This document shows positions 26,790-39,825 of a stretch of DNA of 64,000 bases, piece by piece. Position 1 is the stretch's first letter. Each line of letters begins with the position of its first letter. This stretch comes from Vespula vulgaris (taxonomy: Eukaryota; Arthropoda; Insecta; Hymenoptera; Vespidae). The stretch lies in the NCBI RefSeq assembly GCF_905475345.1, contig NC_066590.1, positions 372,001-436,000 of the forward strand, in the 5' to 3' direction. The notes under the pieces are model-generated. The model did not search any database and was not told where the DNA came from. It saw only the letters and a list, made by a program, of their open reading frames with translations. The translations under genes were made by a program, and so were the position numbers.

Positions 26790-29020
26790 TTATACAGGTG
26801 CATCTCCATCATTACCCAAGCTTTCCATTGGATTATTAGCTAGTGGATCGAGTTCTGCAAATAAATCTAACCATGAATTACCTTTGCCCTTTCCAACCCT
26901 GTTTTTTTTCTGCAAAAATAAATGTACTATTAATCAAATATTACATATATATAAACATTTGATATATGGAAACTATTTCGGATATCTTAACGTAAAAAAT
27001 TACCTTATCATCTGTATTTGTAAGTTGCATATCCTTCTGTCCAACACCAAGTGTTGCATCACCTAAACTTTGTTTTAATATATTTGGTGGCAAAAAGGTA
27101 TCATTTAATATAGCATCCCACTCATTTGAGTTACTACTTTCATCTTTGTCATTAATAATGTCATTTAAAAATGCAGCATTTTCTGAAGTCAATAATTGTA
27201 ATGGTTGAGTGCTCTGGGTGCTTTGGTTTTCTGATACTGTAGAAGAAAAGTCTGTTAAGTTAAAACCTGTATCGCATATATCAAATACATCCATTGCCAA
27301 ATCCAGATCTGACAAACTTTTATCTATATCTAAATGAGTTTTCACATTTATTTTGTCTATTTTTTGTTTGCTATCATTTATAGATTTATTTATTTCAAGG
27401 TTCAAATCTCCAAAAAATTGATCGAGTTCTCTGTTATGTTCGCTATTAAGATGTTCTACTATTCCATTTTTGGTTGAACTAGTATTTAAATCTTTTGACT
27501 CCAATACATCTTTCGGGTCAGATTCGATATCTAAGAGTTTCTCATTTTGTTTATCTGTACATTCTGTAATTGGTTTTATCTCTTCAGCTTCTTCAACATT
27601 ATCATGATAATCCGTTTCAAAAAATAATAATCTGAAATAAAAAAAATTGGTATTTCATTAGAAAAAAAATTTCTTATATCACAAATAATCTTATTTTTAA
27701 TCTTTAACTTACTTATCTTTATTATCAGGATCATCATCCCCACCAGTTTCCTGTGCCAATTTAGAAGAGGTTTCTGCAAGTTCTCTTACAACCATAAAAT
27801 CGTATCTTTGATAGCCTTTGAAGCTATTCGCTATTGTAGAATAAGCTTGTGCAGATTTTTTAGTAAAATTAAGCAGAGTACTTTGATATAAAACTAAGGC
27901 ATGGCTAAACATATTACATCTGGCAGCAGCTAACAAATCTACTTTCTGTAGGCAGTCCAAAGCCAAGTTATCAAATGCTAGTTTCCCTCTATATTTTAAA
28001 TAAAGAAATGTATGTGGTAAACTATATCATAGACAGATGGTTCATATTATTTCAAAAGAAATATTATTAATTATAGATAAAAAAGCTTACTGTCTGACAC
28101 GTGTTTGAACCTTTCGAAATCTCTCCAATTGTTTAGAGGTATCCGGATCCAATTCTTGAGAAATGTTCTTCATCCATGATAATGCAGCTCGATATTCTGT
28201 CCGTGCTTTTTCCATTGACTGAACATTTTGCAATGTATCTTCTATAGCTCTTTGTCTAAATGTTTCAACCTCTTGATATAACCTTCCCAATGGTACTCTT
28301 AGAGCGAGTCTTTGTTGTCCAGAATAAGACAAAGATTTTCCAACAGCTAACATCATTTTGCCAGCTCTTGTTTTATCTTGTTTACCAGCTTCTTTTAGAA
28401 AACGGCCCATAGCATTTTCTTCTTGCGCAAGATCTAGAAATCGAAGATATGATGGTTATAAACATTATTGTTTCATTACTGTTTGGATAATTATAATTTG
28501 AGAATCATTTTTAGGATTATACTTACTGCATAATCTTTCTTGATATTTATCAATAACTCTTTGCAAATAGAAACAGGATTCTTGAATACTACGAAATAAT
28601 TCCAGTTTGGCATCCAATTCTGCATCTGAAGCAACTATGCAGTCATCTTCTTTTTTTCCTAATTTACGAGATAAGGCTTGTTTTGTTACCCAATATTGAT
28701 GTTGCATCTTAATAATTGGCGAATCATTTTGTGCATTTGACTTCTGTATCCAGCGATCAAACGAATTTCCCGATATTCCTGAATTGTTTCTATCACTTTT
28801 AACATAGAAAAATTGTTAATCTTATTTAATTTTATTAATTTTATTAATATAAAATAATCTGATTAAAAAAAGAAAGTATGTATTTACATAAGCATTTCCA
28901 ATAGCTTTATTCATTTACTGATATAGATCTAATCAAAGCAAAAGAAATGAAAATAGAACGATTTTATAAGTTTTTATCTATTTGTAAATATTACTGAAAA
29001 AAAACTTACTACGTATTCAT
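26790..29020 (-). CDS. ICA1: Islet cell autoantigen 1 homologue (ICA69), arfaptin-homology BAR protein
   Basis: Cytosolic protein that binds curved Golgi and immature secretory-granule membranes with PICK1 and small GTPases; involved in dense-core vesicle and receptor traffic. Minus-strand coding exons: 29010-29020 (11 bases), 28527-28795, 28091-28433, 27713-27988, 27004-27631 and 26790-26909, giving 548 residues. The arfaptin-homology domain spans about residues 40-270, with YWVTKQALSRKLGKKEDD, YQERLCNLAQEENAMGRFL and LAFDNLALDCLQKVDLLAA. The middle is a low-complexity acidic linker. The C-terminus NSWLDLFAELDPLANNP matches the conserved ICA69 tail. The tiny first coding exon (MNTY with a split Tyr codon) fits phase exactly. 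The last exon opens with eight A residues directly after the acceptor. Confidence 0.94.
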
Positions 29021-32000
29021 GACGATTACTATTCATTCGTTTTATATTGATTGGTATGACGAAAAACGATACATTCGATCAACGCATTAATGTATTTACA
29101 CGTTTAATACTAGTTTGACGTTTCAAGCGTATGTCATGTTACTGCCGTTTTACAATCATGGCTACGTTCGCTTAGAGCAGTAAAAGGCTTGTATACATGT
29201 AAACGATATTTCATATACAAAAAATTCCAGAAATTGGATTTTTTATTACGCGCATTTGTTATTATACGAAAGGTACATAAAGTTTACGATAAAATAAAAG
29301 AAAAATAGTGTCAGATATATTTAGTTATTTTAATATCTTGAACGATTTATTTTATTTCGTACATGTGAATACAACTTTCAGTGAATACTTGCTATGACAA
29401 TAGATAGTATCTATAGTATTCACATTTTTTTCTTTGTTCTGCCATATAGATAATTTCATTTTTCGAAAATTTTCTTTTTTTTCTTTTAGTAGATTTTCTT
29501 AGCGAATGAATAGATTTTATAAACATTTCATTTGCAAATAAAAATTAATTCTTTCAACATATTTTTTCTACACACAGGAATTGATCGCCTAACATTCAGG
29601 AATATTGATCGCCTAAAAGCGTTGAGTAAATGATAGTACTGATAAAAAGTCAATTTGATAAAAAGAAATAAAATTAAAAATTTTATAATCTATATTAGTA
29701 TAGAGATCTGATGTATTAACAGAAATGAGTAACGTAATTTACCATATCATATTTATACAAGATGTTTGTTTCAAAAAGAGTTCAATCAAGTAACGTAAGA
29801 GCGCACCACTGTACAATGATAGGACAACCCCTTATGACAGACAAAATTCTTACATTCGTGTATGATGCGATAAACAAGGTAAAAAGCAGATGTAGATAAT
29901 AAAATAGCATTTGAAACTATAATAAAAATATTAGTAAGAAAAGCATAAATGAACGTTATACGATAATATACGAACGAGATAAGATCCTTTACGTCTAATC
30001 CGTGAAAACGAGGACAATACGTTTGAGGTTTTAAACGATCATAACCGACGATCATAATCGATGAATGTAGCGTAAAGGAAAACGATAATGGTGCAGACAT
30101 TCGGCGACAATCCTGTAAGGATGTTGCTTCATTTATAGTCGCCTTTTATGGTCATTTCTCACAAGAGATATTAATGCTTTAGATCGCCATAAGCATTTGC
30201 TAAAACAATCAGGAAAAATTATGTAGAAGAAGTACATATGTGTGGAATAACGAATCAAAATCAGATCTTCTGATAACAGAAAGAATTTTGAAAGTTAGGA
30301 TAATGGATGATGATAGAAATTTTAAAAGTCCTCACTTACCTCGTAATCGCGTCCGTGTCAAACTTAGTCAAAAAGTTGTCAGACGAAAGAAGAAGAGAAG
30401 TTCATCCGCGCGCGAAGCGAATCGGAAAATATTCATTTAATTATAAGAATCGAGAACATCAAAGAAAATTTTAGAAGATTTTGGAATATTCGAAAGGAAT
30501 GGTAGAAAATGAAGAATACGAAACAGTTCAAGTAGGGCCATCGTCGATTAAGCTGCAGGCGAATGGTTTCTTTTATCCTGAACTTATTTTCTTAAACTTT
30601 TCGGGTAATATCCACACTTTATTCCTTTCAAAGAAAAGGAGAATTTTCGTTGGTAAGCTTAAAATCTGAAACATATAGAGTAAAAAAGGGGAAAGTTACG
30701 TTTAATTACTGGCCTGGAATCAATCGACCATCGTCGTCTCGAGTTTAAAACGAGCTGGCTCTTTAAGTATTTGTTTCGTGTCCGTTAACTTAATCATTGT
30801 AAATCATATAACACTATTGCCGCTGAGAAGATCGGTAATAACACTTAATCACGACTCATATCAAGAGTCATCACGCAAATGATAGGTAAAGGGTTAATGA
30901 CTCAAGTAGTAAGCATAATGTTACGAGCAAAAGGATGTTGCACTGTAATTTTAAAGCTTCCAACTACCATTAAGAATAATCGAGATCTCAGATGCGGTTC
31001 TATAGCTATCTTCGAAGTACATAATATTTTATAACAGTTGCGTACTCTTGATGTATCCCTTCCGCTTATCCGGCCCTCCGAAATCAACTATTTACGGCTA
31101 ACGATTCCACAATAGAAGCACGAATTTAGGGTTAATAAGAAAATCGAATCCTTCCGACCAGCAACGCCAAGGTAAAATATTAGAGATTGTAAAATATGGC
31201 TTGCAAAACGTGATGCCTATACTCGTCCGATCGAAACAATGTATCAGCGAATCTGATATTTCTGAACCCGAATGCACATAATTAGAACACGAATGTATAT
31301 CTGGTTAGCCTTCTCGCAGGCGCCAGCAACCTACGCACATCCTACAACCTGTCCTATATTTTCCAAGCCCTCATAAACGTATAAGCGAAATTTTATGAAA
31401 GGAAAGTCTCGATGTTTATCGACGTACGAATAGTTTTATTTATTTTTTTGACTTATCTCTGATACTATATAAATATCTCTGATAGTATATAATAAAGAAC
31501 AATAGATATTATGATATAAAGATCACCGCGCGTAATTACGCAATTAATAGTTTTCTTCGAATTCAATTACCACGATAAATGTAGCAAAGGATAATGCGAA
31601 TTCGCTAGAGAAACAGCCTTTGCAGTTGCTCTATCGTTACCATAATCTGTAATATTCAAACTGTAGAAGTCTTCTATCTATGTAGATTTCTCACTCGTTA
31701 CATAAGTGAAGTCAATTAAATGATCCTGTATTACATTTAGGAAGCGTTAGTAATGAGTTAGACGCGAAAAGATATAGATCGAAAATTAATTATAGCACGA
31801 GTCCTTTTCGAATAACTTTCTTTCGTTTTCATTTTTGAGTTCGATCTGCGAAGCAGTGTCTACTCCTTGATAAAGAGTTCGATTTGCATTCTGCTGAGAT
31901 GTGAAATAAAAGAAATCTTTGAATCTTGAATTCATCTCGAAGAATAACATTTAAAAGGGCAACAAAATTCCTTATAATTTTTCTTACGTATCTTTGTCGC

Positions 32001-33847
32001 AGCTGTCAGTATACCGAGGATAGGATACATGACAGCAGCGGTGATAAATACTGAATTACGCAGATCCTTTTGGTGCGAAGGCGCCAATAGGTCTGGCTCC
32101 CATTTCTCCCTAGAACTACCTCAGCATTTACTTTTCCCTTCTGTTTTTTTTTCTGTTGGTTTCTTTCAATCCATCTGGGACGCTGAATTAATTGCCTCAC
32201 TGCTTATATTAAAAATGATAATTTCCTACCGTTGACTGGCAACTCGTTAGATTCTCGCTCGAAGAGAATATATGCTAATACAAATAGAAAATATGGTAAA
32301 TAAATATTTTGCAGATCGTACAATTTAGAAAAGTCATTCTCGACATAAATCATCACAATAAAAATCGCCCGACGTGAAGGAAAGATACAAAAGTCACACA
32401 AAAGAAGCTCGAGTCGTCTAACGAATATTTGTCAAGTCTTGCTTGTTGCTTTTAATGAGCATATTCCACGTCATCGCGACGAGTTAATTGTTTCTTAAAA
32501 TAATTGCTCGAATGTACGATCAACGGTATCATCGTCTTTAACTTTTCTAATAGCGAAGCTTACTAGAATTTCCAATTTTCTTTTTCTATTTTCTTTCGAG
32601 AACGAACTATTTTTCTTACTTTTTCTGTAAATAATACATGATTTCACTTTCATTAATTTCTTGAGGCAAACTTTTATTTCATTTTTGTTTCCTTATCTTT
32701 CTGTTTTTCTACGTAAATACGTACATACAGTTACGATGTATACGTTCGTGCCTTCATTTATTACGGCTCTCGGAAAAATGACGAGCTGTATTAAAGCATC
32801 CATTGCTTTAGAGACAACTATCTTCTATTCCGTGTGCTTTACGCGATACGAAAGGAAAATTAAAATATTCGAAGGAGCCTTCGTTGTAGACATAAAAGTA
32901 ACCATTGTGTATCTTCTTCCACGGTACTGATATATCAAATATATATATAGATATATATGTAACTATAAATATAAATTGCGAAGTTCATTTTGAAATTAAG
33001 ATCTTCGAAGGGCACCAATTCCAGACTCTTGATTTCTTTCAAACATTTCGAATGCGCCTTCCCACGTAAATTCATCGAGCGTACGTAATCGTAACTAGAA
33101 CTCCGAGACTCGTCGAATGTTTTTTTACTAAAAAAATAAATGAAAATCTCAAATTAAAAAGAATGTACACTTTTGCGAACTCATTGTTAATAATTAATTA
33201 AAAAGTTTTTTTTATGAAAAAATAATGAAGGAACATAGGTGTATAGATAAATCAAAGACAGCAATCAACGGACGACAGTCAAATTTGTTGAAGAATAAGA
33301 AAAATGCAAGTTAATTTGATTTCGCACGATTCGTTGACTTACGCCAGTTTCTGTCATTCATATTTTCATTGTGTAGACGGTCCTCTACAACCGGAGCCAC
33401 AAATATCGTGGCGTCATTCATGAAAGTTCATTCATAAGCACATTTAAGAAACGTCGATGCTCGATGTCGAGACGCGGAGTCTGCCGGCTATATTTTTTCT
33501 CTTTCCTCTTTCTCTTTTTCTTACTCCCTCTTCTGGCACCGTTCGTGGTTTCGTTGGATTTTCTGTAATATTATCGTGAATTTCTGGGTGGAGACTAAGC
33601 TCGATGACGTAATAAGAATCGCGTACGTCCTGTCAGGGAAAGGAGAAACGCGGGGATGACGATGACGACGATGGTGGTGGTTTGTGGTATTGGTAGTAGC
33701 GGTGGTGGTGGTGGTGTTGGTGGTGTTGGCGGTGGTGGTGGTGGTGGTGGTGGTGGTGCAAGCATCGACAATGGTGGGTAGGATTGTAGGAGAAATCTCT
33801 TGGTGGTACGGAAGAAGAACCAAGAAGGGGGTGAGAGCTCGCGCTCG
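29021..33847. other. Long gene-poor divergent interval between ICA1 and the elevenin-like gene
   Basis: 4.8 kb with only short, unsupported open frames. From about 29.6 kb it becomes noticeably richer in CpG words than the housekeeping loci on either side. It should include the ICA1 promoter at the left and upstream control DNA of the peptide gene at the right. Confidence 0.6.
33671..33770. repeat. (GGT)n microsatellite just upstream of the elevenin-like promoter
   Basis: Interrupted GGT/GGTGTT repeat ending about 80 bases before the TATA box. It produces spurious poly-Pro, poly-His and poly-Val frames. Confidence 0.95.
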
Positions 33848-33883
33848 GTATAAATGTAGCCCGCGCAAGCTCCACCAATCACT
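33848..33883 (+). promoter_or_regulatory. TATA box plus initiator core promoter of the elevenin-like gene
   Basis: TATAAA at 33848-33853, followed by an arthropod initiator-like TCACTC at 33878-33883. If the A at 33880 is +1, the first T of the TATA box is at -32. A leader of about 200 bases then precedes the ATG at 34082. Confidence 0.65.
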
Positions 33884-34081
33884 CGCCCTGTAACCTCCAA
33901 ACTCCGCGCTACCAACAACCCCCTCCTTATTTTACCCAGTGAACGACGACCCGCCACCCTCGACAGAAACTCGTGCCTCGTGACAACCTCGTGGTGGTTG
34001 CTTCTTCTTACTAGAGAATCCTCAGAATAAGGAGATCTGCCACAAGATATTTCTTCGACTTTGAAGATTTCCAACGCAAGA

Positions 34082-36731
34082 ATGTCGACGGTGAGGATTA
34101 AAATCCGACTCTCCGCTTGTTTCTTTTTCTTATTCTTTTCCTCTTCTTCTACTTTGTTTTTCGATCATTAGTTGATCACAAAAGTGACTGTTTCTTTCTT
34201 TTTTCTTTTACTTCTCTTATGTCAGTGCGTTTCGTGTTTCACGATTAAGAAGATTACTAAAGATTCTCTTCAATTTAAATTATATCGAAAAGTGATACAC
34301 AGGAGAAAGTGACGAGCTTACTTTTTCTTTTTCTTGTTTTTTTTTTCTTTTTTTTAAGAACAGTCTGAAATATGTACTTCCGTCTTTTTCCACTTTACAA
34401 TTAAAGTAATTCTTTCTTCGTGCGATATCGAAAATTGAATCGTAAAAAGGCAAATCGTAGCGTTTATATGTATTTTTTTAAAAAATAAGATAATCTTCTC
34501 GATATTGAGAAAACGAGAGTAGGTTGAAATTCGCTGAACAAGTTTTTCAACGACTACTACTTTGTAGATTATTATTCGGGCAGGAAGTTACATTCGGACG
34601 CAGTCCTTTATAACCCTTCGTTTCGTATCTCGAAAGAGCAATTGAAAACGCAAACGTATTAGCTACGTCAGAACTACTCGTAAAATTCACTTCGGAAAAT
34701 GTGCTACGAAAATTGTTTAAACTTTCGCTCGTTCGTTTCCTCGTATACACGTCGATAACAAATCGTATTAAAGTCTGTAAAAAGTATCTACATGCCAAAA
34801 ATATAATTAGAGTATTACTTGAGAAATGCAGGATACTCGTATTCGCGAATAAATTTCATTCAACGTAGGTACTTAAATGTTAGAACCAAAAACTTTGCAC
34901 TTTTAACGAACTTTTGATGTAAAATCCTTTCTATTATTTATGATTATCACTATACAAAGAGAAAATACGAACGAGTATATACACAGATAGATAGCTACAT
35001 CCAAGACACTGCGTCTACTTGTGCAGTTGCCAAATAAACTTTTGCTCTTCCAAAAATCTAGAAATGCTGAAAAGTATTTCATTTTCCTGCGTCCAATCGT
35101 ACCTTATTACGTATTCGCGAATTTATGAAAATTGGATTAAATTTCATTTTGCGAGTTTAATCTATTCAAAATTGAACCGAAATAATTTTATCAACATTTG
35201 TTACAGAACCATAGAAATCACCTTATAAATATTTTATCCTTTGTAAAATTGTATTTAAATGCAACGTTAATCTATTTGTAATTAAGTCGCGTAATATAAT
35301 CAACCGAAGAGAAAACTTGTAAATGATAAACCGCGATAAAACACTAGAAATAAAGACTAAAGGATGGAAGAAGAAGAAAAAAACAATTTGGTAAAAAGGA
35401 TACGTGATTTAAAAAGATTCTCGTGGATCAAGCTAATGAATTAGGATATTTACGGGATTAGACGAAAACGAGGCTAAACGCTTAACGCGAAGTAAAGAAT
35501 CGAAGATCGCGGTCCACGACCTCGTCGATTGATCTTGATAAAATCGAAAAATAAGTGCCTTCGAATTTTGCGCGAAAGCAAAGAAAAGATTCAATGGCGA
35601 CAGAGGGACGCAACGGAGCTCGAAGAAAAAGGAATCTTTTTATATGCCACGAGACAGAGAGTCGCCGCTACGTCCTACATCCGCGATAGAGAAACTGCGT
35701 TACGTTTCTATCTGTATCTCTATCTCTATTGTTATTACCGTCTCTCCCTTCTCCTTTTGTCGTATCGAAGAATATCGAATAAAATGCAAACCATCGACGT
35801 ATCATGTTTTTGTTCGTTATCAATCATCGTAAATTCAACATCGTCAATACAAATGCTGATGAAATCTTATGAATTATCTTATGGATCAAGAATACTCGTG
35901 TAGATTTCGTCAAACGTGACGGCAGTTTCTATCTAAAATCAAAATCATTGTTCTATCATTTGTTTCGCTTAAAGGAAGCCCGGTATTACAAGAATCTCGA
36001 AAATGATGGAGAGGGTGAACGTTAAAGATTTCTATTGTACGAACTTTAACCGGATATCACAAGTCAGCGGGGTAGAAACGTTTTTGCGAAAAATCGACTA
36101 AAATTTCCCTTCCATTATTTCTTTTCGCTTTCTAATCGTTTAACCATTTCTCATCTTACAATCTATTCGATATCTTTTTTCACCACTTCTCCGATTTCGG
36201 AAAAACCTTCGTGCTTGAGTAAACGTGGCGTCATTCGTTCTTTGGCTAGTCCACTATCGATTCCAAAAACTGTTCGGTGATCTATTTTAATAGATTTTGC
36301 TTTGTGAACATAGTTTACTGTCTTTCTTCACAAACATCGGCTAAAAGTTTCGGTTAAGAGTTTATCATGGCTTTGTAAATTGATATCAAAATCTATATCA
36401 TAGAGTCCTATCCTAGAGAATTTCATCGTCGCTTCTCCATTTCATTTTCGCAAAATACAAATTAGCGATTAATTAATAAAATATGAAATCGATATTACGT
36501 CAAAGCTATTTAATCAAAGTACGAAGGTGATACGTACAACGGAACTCATCGTGTATCGCGAATCGACGCGTTTCGCGCTCAAAGGTTTATTGATTAATCT
36601 TGCTAATAACGTGACCCCATGGTGTTACTTTATACGAAGCTTGTACGTGGCCGCATAATTAGATCGTAAATCGTCATCCTGGCATCTTACACGCATTGCT
36701 TGATGTAAAAATCCAGAGAGAGAAAGAGGGG

Positions 36732-36766
<35 letters not shown>

Positions 36767-37445
36767 GCTAATGATCTTAATGCAATGTTTCTAATGTTAC
36801 GTTGTAGTTGTACGATGCTTCATAAAATGTAAATATTTCATAACTAAGAAAGAACGCGTTATACTCGGTATATTCGTAAACATTTCGAAGATTAATACTT
36901 ATTTTTCATTAAGCATATTGTCGACGCTAACGACCGAAATGGTTATATATAAACTCGTATTTATAAACAAGATACTTTTGCCGTGATGCTTTTCAGAAGA
37001 ACGAACGATTGAATGATTTCCAAACGATATTTGTAAAAACAAAAACAAATATTCTATGTGAATAGATCGCTTTTCTTTTCTCTCATTATTTCTTTTTATT
37101 ATCAATTCCATGAATCCATCGATTTTCTCTCCATTTACGATGAGTTTCGAAAAACTTCGATATCGTTTTCAGTGAATCAGCATAAAAGCTCGTTCAGAAA
37201 TATTTCGGTATATTGATGCAAATAACCATTAATTTTCTTTTTAATAAACCTTCACATCGATGATCACTCGCAAATAATTGTGTAAATCGTCAAAATACAT
37301 CCTTCTATGAAAAGGAGACGCTGCAATTGTTGCGGCTACCAGCAGCCTTTTTCGAGCTACACCACCAATCCATTTGTATAATTTCCGCAATTTCGATTGC
37401 CGCTAATTAACTAAATTCAGTCAGCTGCGACATTCGCGTAAACAC

Positions 37446-37514
<69 letters not shown>

Positions 37515-37746
37515 TTAACATGTGTGCGTATGTGGGTCCTTTGATAAAATTTCAATCGACGAGCGAATCCACGGCTGAGGCAAACTAATGATTCGCAATA
37601 AAATCCTTAGAAAATTTTATCCAAATATATTAAATCTTATTTTAAATCATCATTCAAGTAAGACTGATTAAACTCGTCAAAATGGACAAGTTTATTGATT
37701 TAACGATACGAGAACGTACGATTAAGAAGATTGCGTTAATATTATT

Positions 37747-37781
<35 letters not shown>

Positions 37782-37821
37782 TTCTCAACGTTATTATATA
37801 TTTGATATATAAATATATACA

Positions 37822-37857
<36 letters not shown>

Positions 37858-39825
37858 TATATGATTTTGCTTGAATATTCTACTTTATTAAATGCGGTAT
37901 AAAATGAAAAGGGAAGAACGATCGATGCCGAGGCAAAGTTTCTTTCGTGATCTCGCTATATTTTTTTACCCCTCTGCGAGTAAGTAATCTTTGGGGAGGT
38001 AACAATTCGGTGAATTCGTATTTGCTTATCGCTTATTGCTACTTGTTAACTGATAAAGATCGACGCATTTATCCGTCGAAGAAAAATGCTTACCATTGAA
38101 TTTCGATTACCATGAGAATCGATTAAATTTTTAAGTGTTCCTTCGTGAGCGATGAGATTGTTTTGGAGATTTTAAATATTTGAAAATCCAGGCGCGAAAA
38201 TCCAAACACGTAGAATAATGAAAGACATAAGTATTCTCGTTGGTGGATATTCTTACTTATTATAGGATAAATAACGATAAACAAGGATAAAGATGAAATG
38301 AGCCGAGGAAAAGAAAGTTATCGGTCGCATATTCGAAAAAGGCATCACGCGAGACTCTTTTATGAGGTGTACGCTACGTGATCGGTGCGTCAATCCCTTC
38401 GATAGTTACTCACAATTAGTTACCATCCCATTTTGAAGAGTAAAGACGAGAATTCTAATGTCTTTTCCTAATAATTCGAGTATCGAGTAAAATAACGAAA
38501 ACAAAATCATTGTACGATTTATGAGAACATCGATCTTTTCCGATTAGTATTCGATATAACAAATAAAGATTATTCATTTCGACGATCTTCGAGAATCTTT
38601 CGACGTATGTTCCTCATTTCTTTCGACATATGTCCATCTTTTCTTTCTCTTTTTTATTCCAAATGTGGTGTATGTACTTATCATGTGTCGTAGTTTTACT
38701 GCTATAACTCGACAAATATTGTAGAAAAAATATGAGAAATGTGTGGTGCACGCTCGATAGAAACATCTTCTATCGTAAGATCCTATTATTTTCAAGAGAA
38801 ATGTTGGACAACATATATCCAGTTATAGGAGCAAATTATTTTCTTTTCCTTTTATACTTTTTCTCTTATATGAAAGAAACAACACTGTTTTTCGTCAATT
38901 CCCGTCGTACTCGTTACTGAAACTAACAAGAGAAACTATATTTGAAGCGACCAAAGAGATTTCTTTGTTTTAAATTGACGCATATCCTAGAAAATATAAA
39001 AATATCGGACGCTTGTTTTCTCTTATATCAATACGATTCTTAATTTCATTAGTTATAATATAATTATTATATTTTCATTATATTACACATACAAAGTAAA
39101 CATATATAGAGTTATATAATATAAAAGTTGCTAGTATTCGTATTATAATGCCTTTAAATAAATGAATCTAAATTTGTTATCTAACAATGAATGTTTCAGT
39201 TTAAGAATTTCTTTCGGCGATGCATCATCTTCATCCCTCTCTTCGCTTGCTGTGTACAAGCATGGTCGGACTACAGTTGGTTCGACGATGTGGATTGCGA
39301 GTAAGTACACACACTTGTTAATAATTATTAATTTACTTATATTTAATATGTAATAAAAATAAGGAACTATTATATGATAATGATATAATTTGAATATTGA
39401 TTGTCATTTTGTAGAAAGTTTCCCTATCACCCTACTTGTCGAGGTCAGATGTTGAAGAAACGAATGAATACAATTGGAGTTTATAAAGAATGCGATGAAT
39501 CCAAAAGGGATAGAAATTGTTTGAATGGCGAAATGAAATCACAGGAGACCAATCGACACTTCGTCTCGAATCCAAGATCTAAATTTTGGAAAAGCCTTCT
39601 CGAGAGCGTAAGTAACTGCTAAGTTTCACTTATTGTTAGATGAGTCTTTAGATGCAGATATTTGAATATTTTCCTTTTATTTAGGGAGTCAATCTGGATA
39701 CCATCTACGATATTTACGGTTCGGATTATGACAAACAATCGAGAAAAAGGAAGTATATCAACCAAAGAATACCGTTGATCGATGCGATCTTTCTATCAGA
39801 CCTGACCAACTCGAACGACTATTAA
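34082..39825 (+). CDS. Elevenin-like neuropeptide precursor
   Basis: Predicted secreted peptide hormone precursor of 147 residues from exons 34082-34090 (M-S-T only), 39200-39300, 39415-39607 and 39685-39825; all phases fit. Residues 1-24 form a signal peptide (basic FFRR then CIIFIPLFACCVQA). The predicted mature peptide follows: D35-C36, eight residues, C45-R46-G47, then the dibasic site K51-K52-R53. A DC, eight residues, CRG, then KR is the known elevenin pattern (mollusc L11 and several arthropods). After the cleavage site a second Cys pair (C63, C72) has the same eight-residue spacing, followed by a basic tail with KR, RKRK and similar sites. A 5.1 kb intron separates the start codon from the peptide. 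AATAAA lies at 39841. The gene is seen only by joining exons; assignment to elevenin is from the motif, not from a database search. Confidence 0.8.
37448..37516. repeat. (CT)n microsatellite
   Basis: Nearly pure CT run inside the elevenin-like first intron. Confidence 0.97.
37751..37862. repeat. (CT)n followed by (TACA)n and (TA)n
   Basis: Compound simple repeat: CT run to 37779, then ATAC units from about 37816, ending in TA repeats at 37862. Confidence 0.95.

Larger units (their letters stand above)
34091..39199 (+). other. 5.1 kb first intron of the elevenin-like gene
   Basis: CpG-rich relative to most introns here, with (GA)n at 36714-36762, (CT)n at 37448-37516 and 37751-37779, and a TACA/TA repeat at 37816-37862. 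No exon was recognised on either strand. Enhancers are a reasonable guess because the coding part of exon 1 is only nine bases. Confidence 0.6.

Noticed and set aside
29575..29620. Short direct repeat of ATTGATCGCCTAA, which at first suggested a mobile-element footprint or CRISPR-like unit
   Set aside because: Only two copies about 25 bases apart with no further structure; a local duplication is enough to explain it.
33521..34074. Overlapping open frames with poly-Pro, poly-His, poly-Thr and poly-Val
   Set aside because: All come from the (GGT)n repeat and the GC-rich promoter of the elevenin-like gene; no domain, no splice support.
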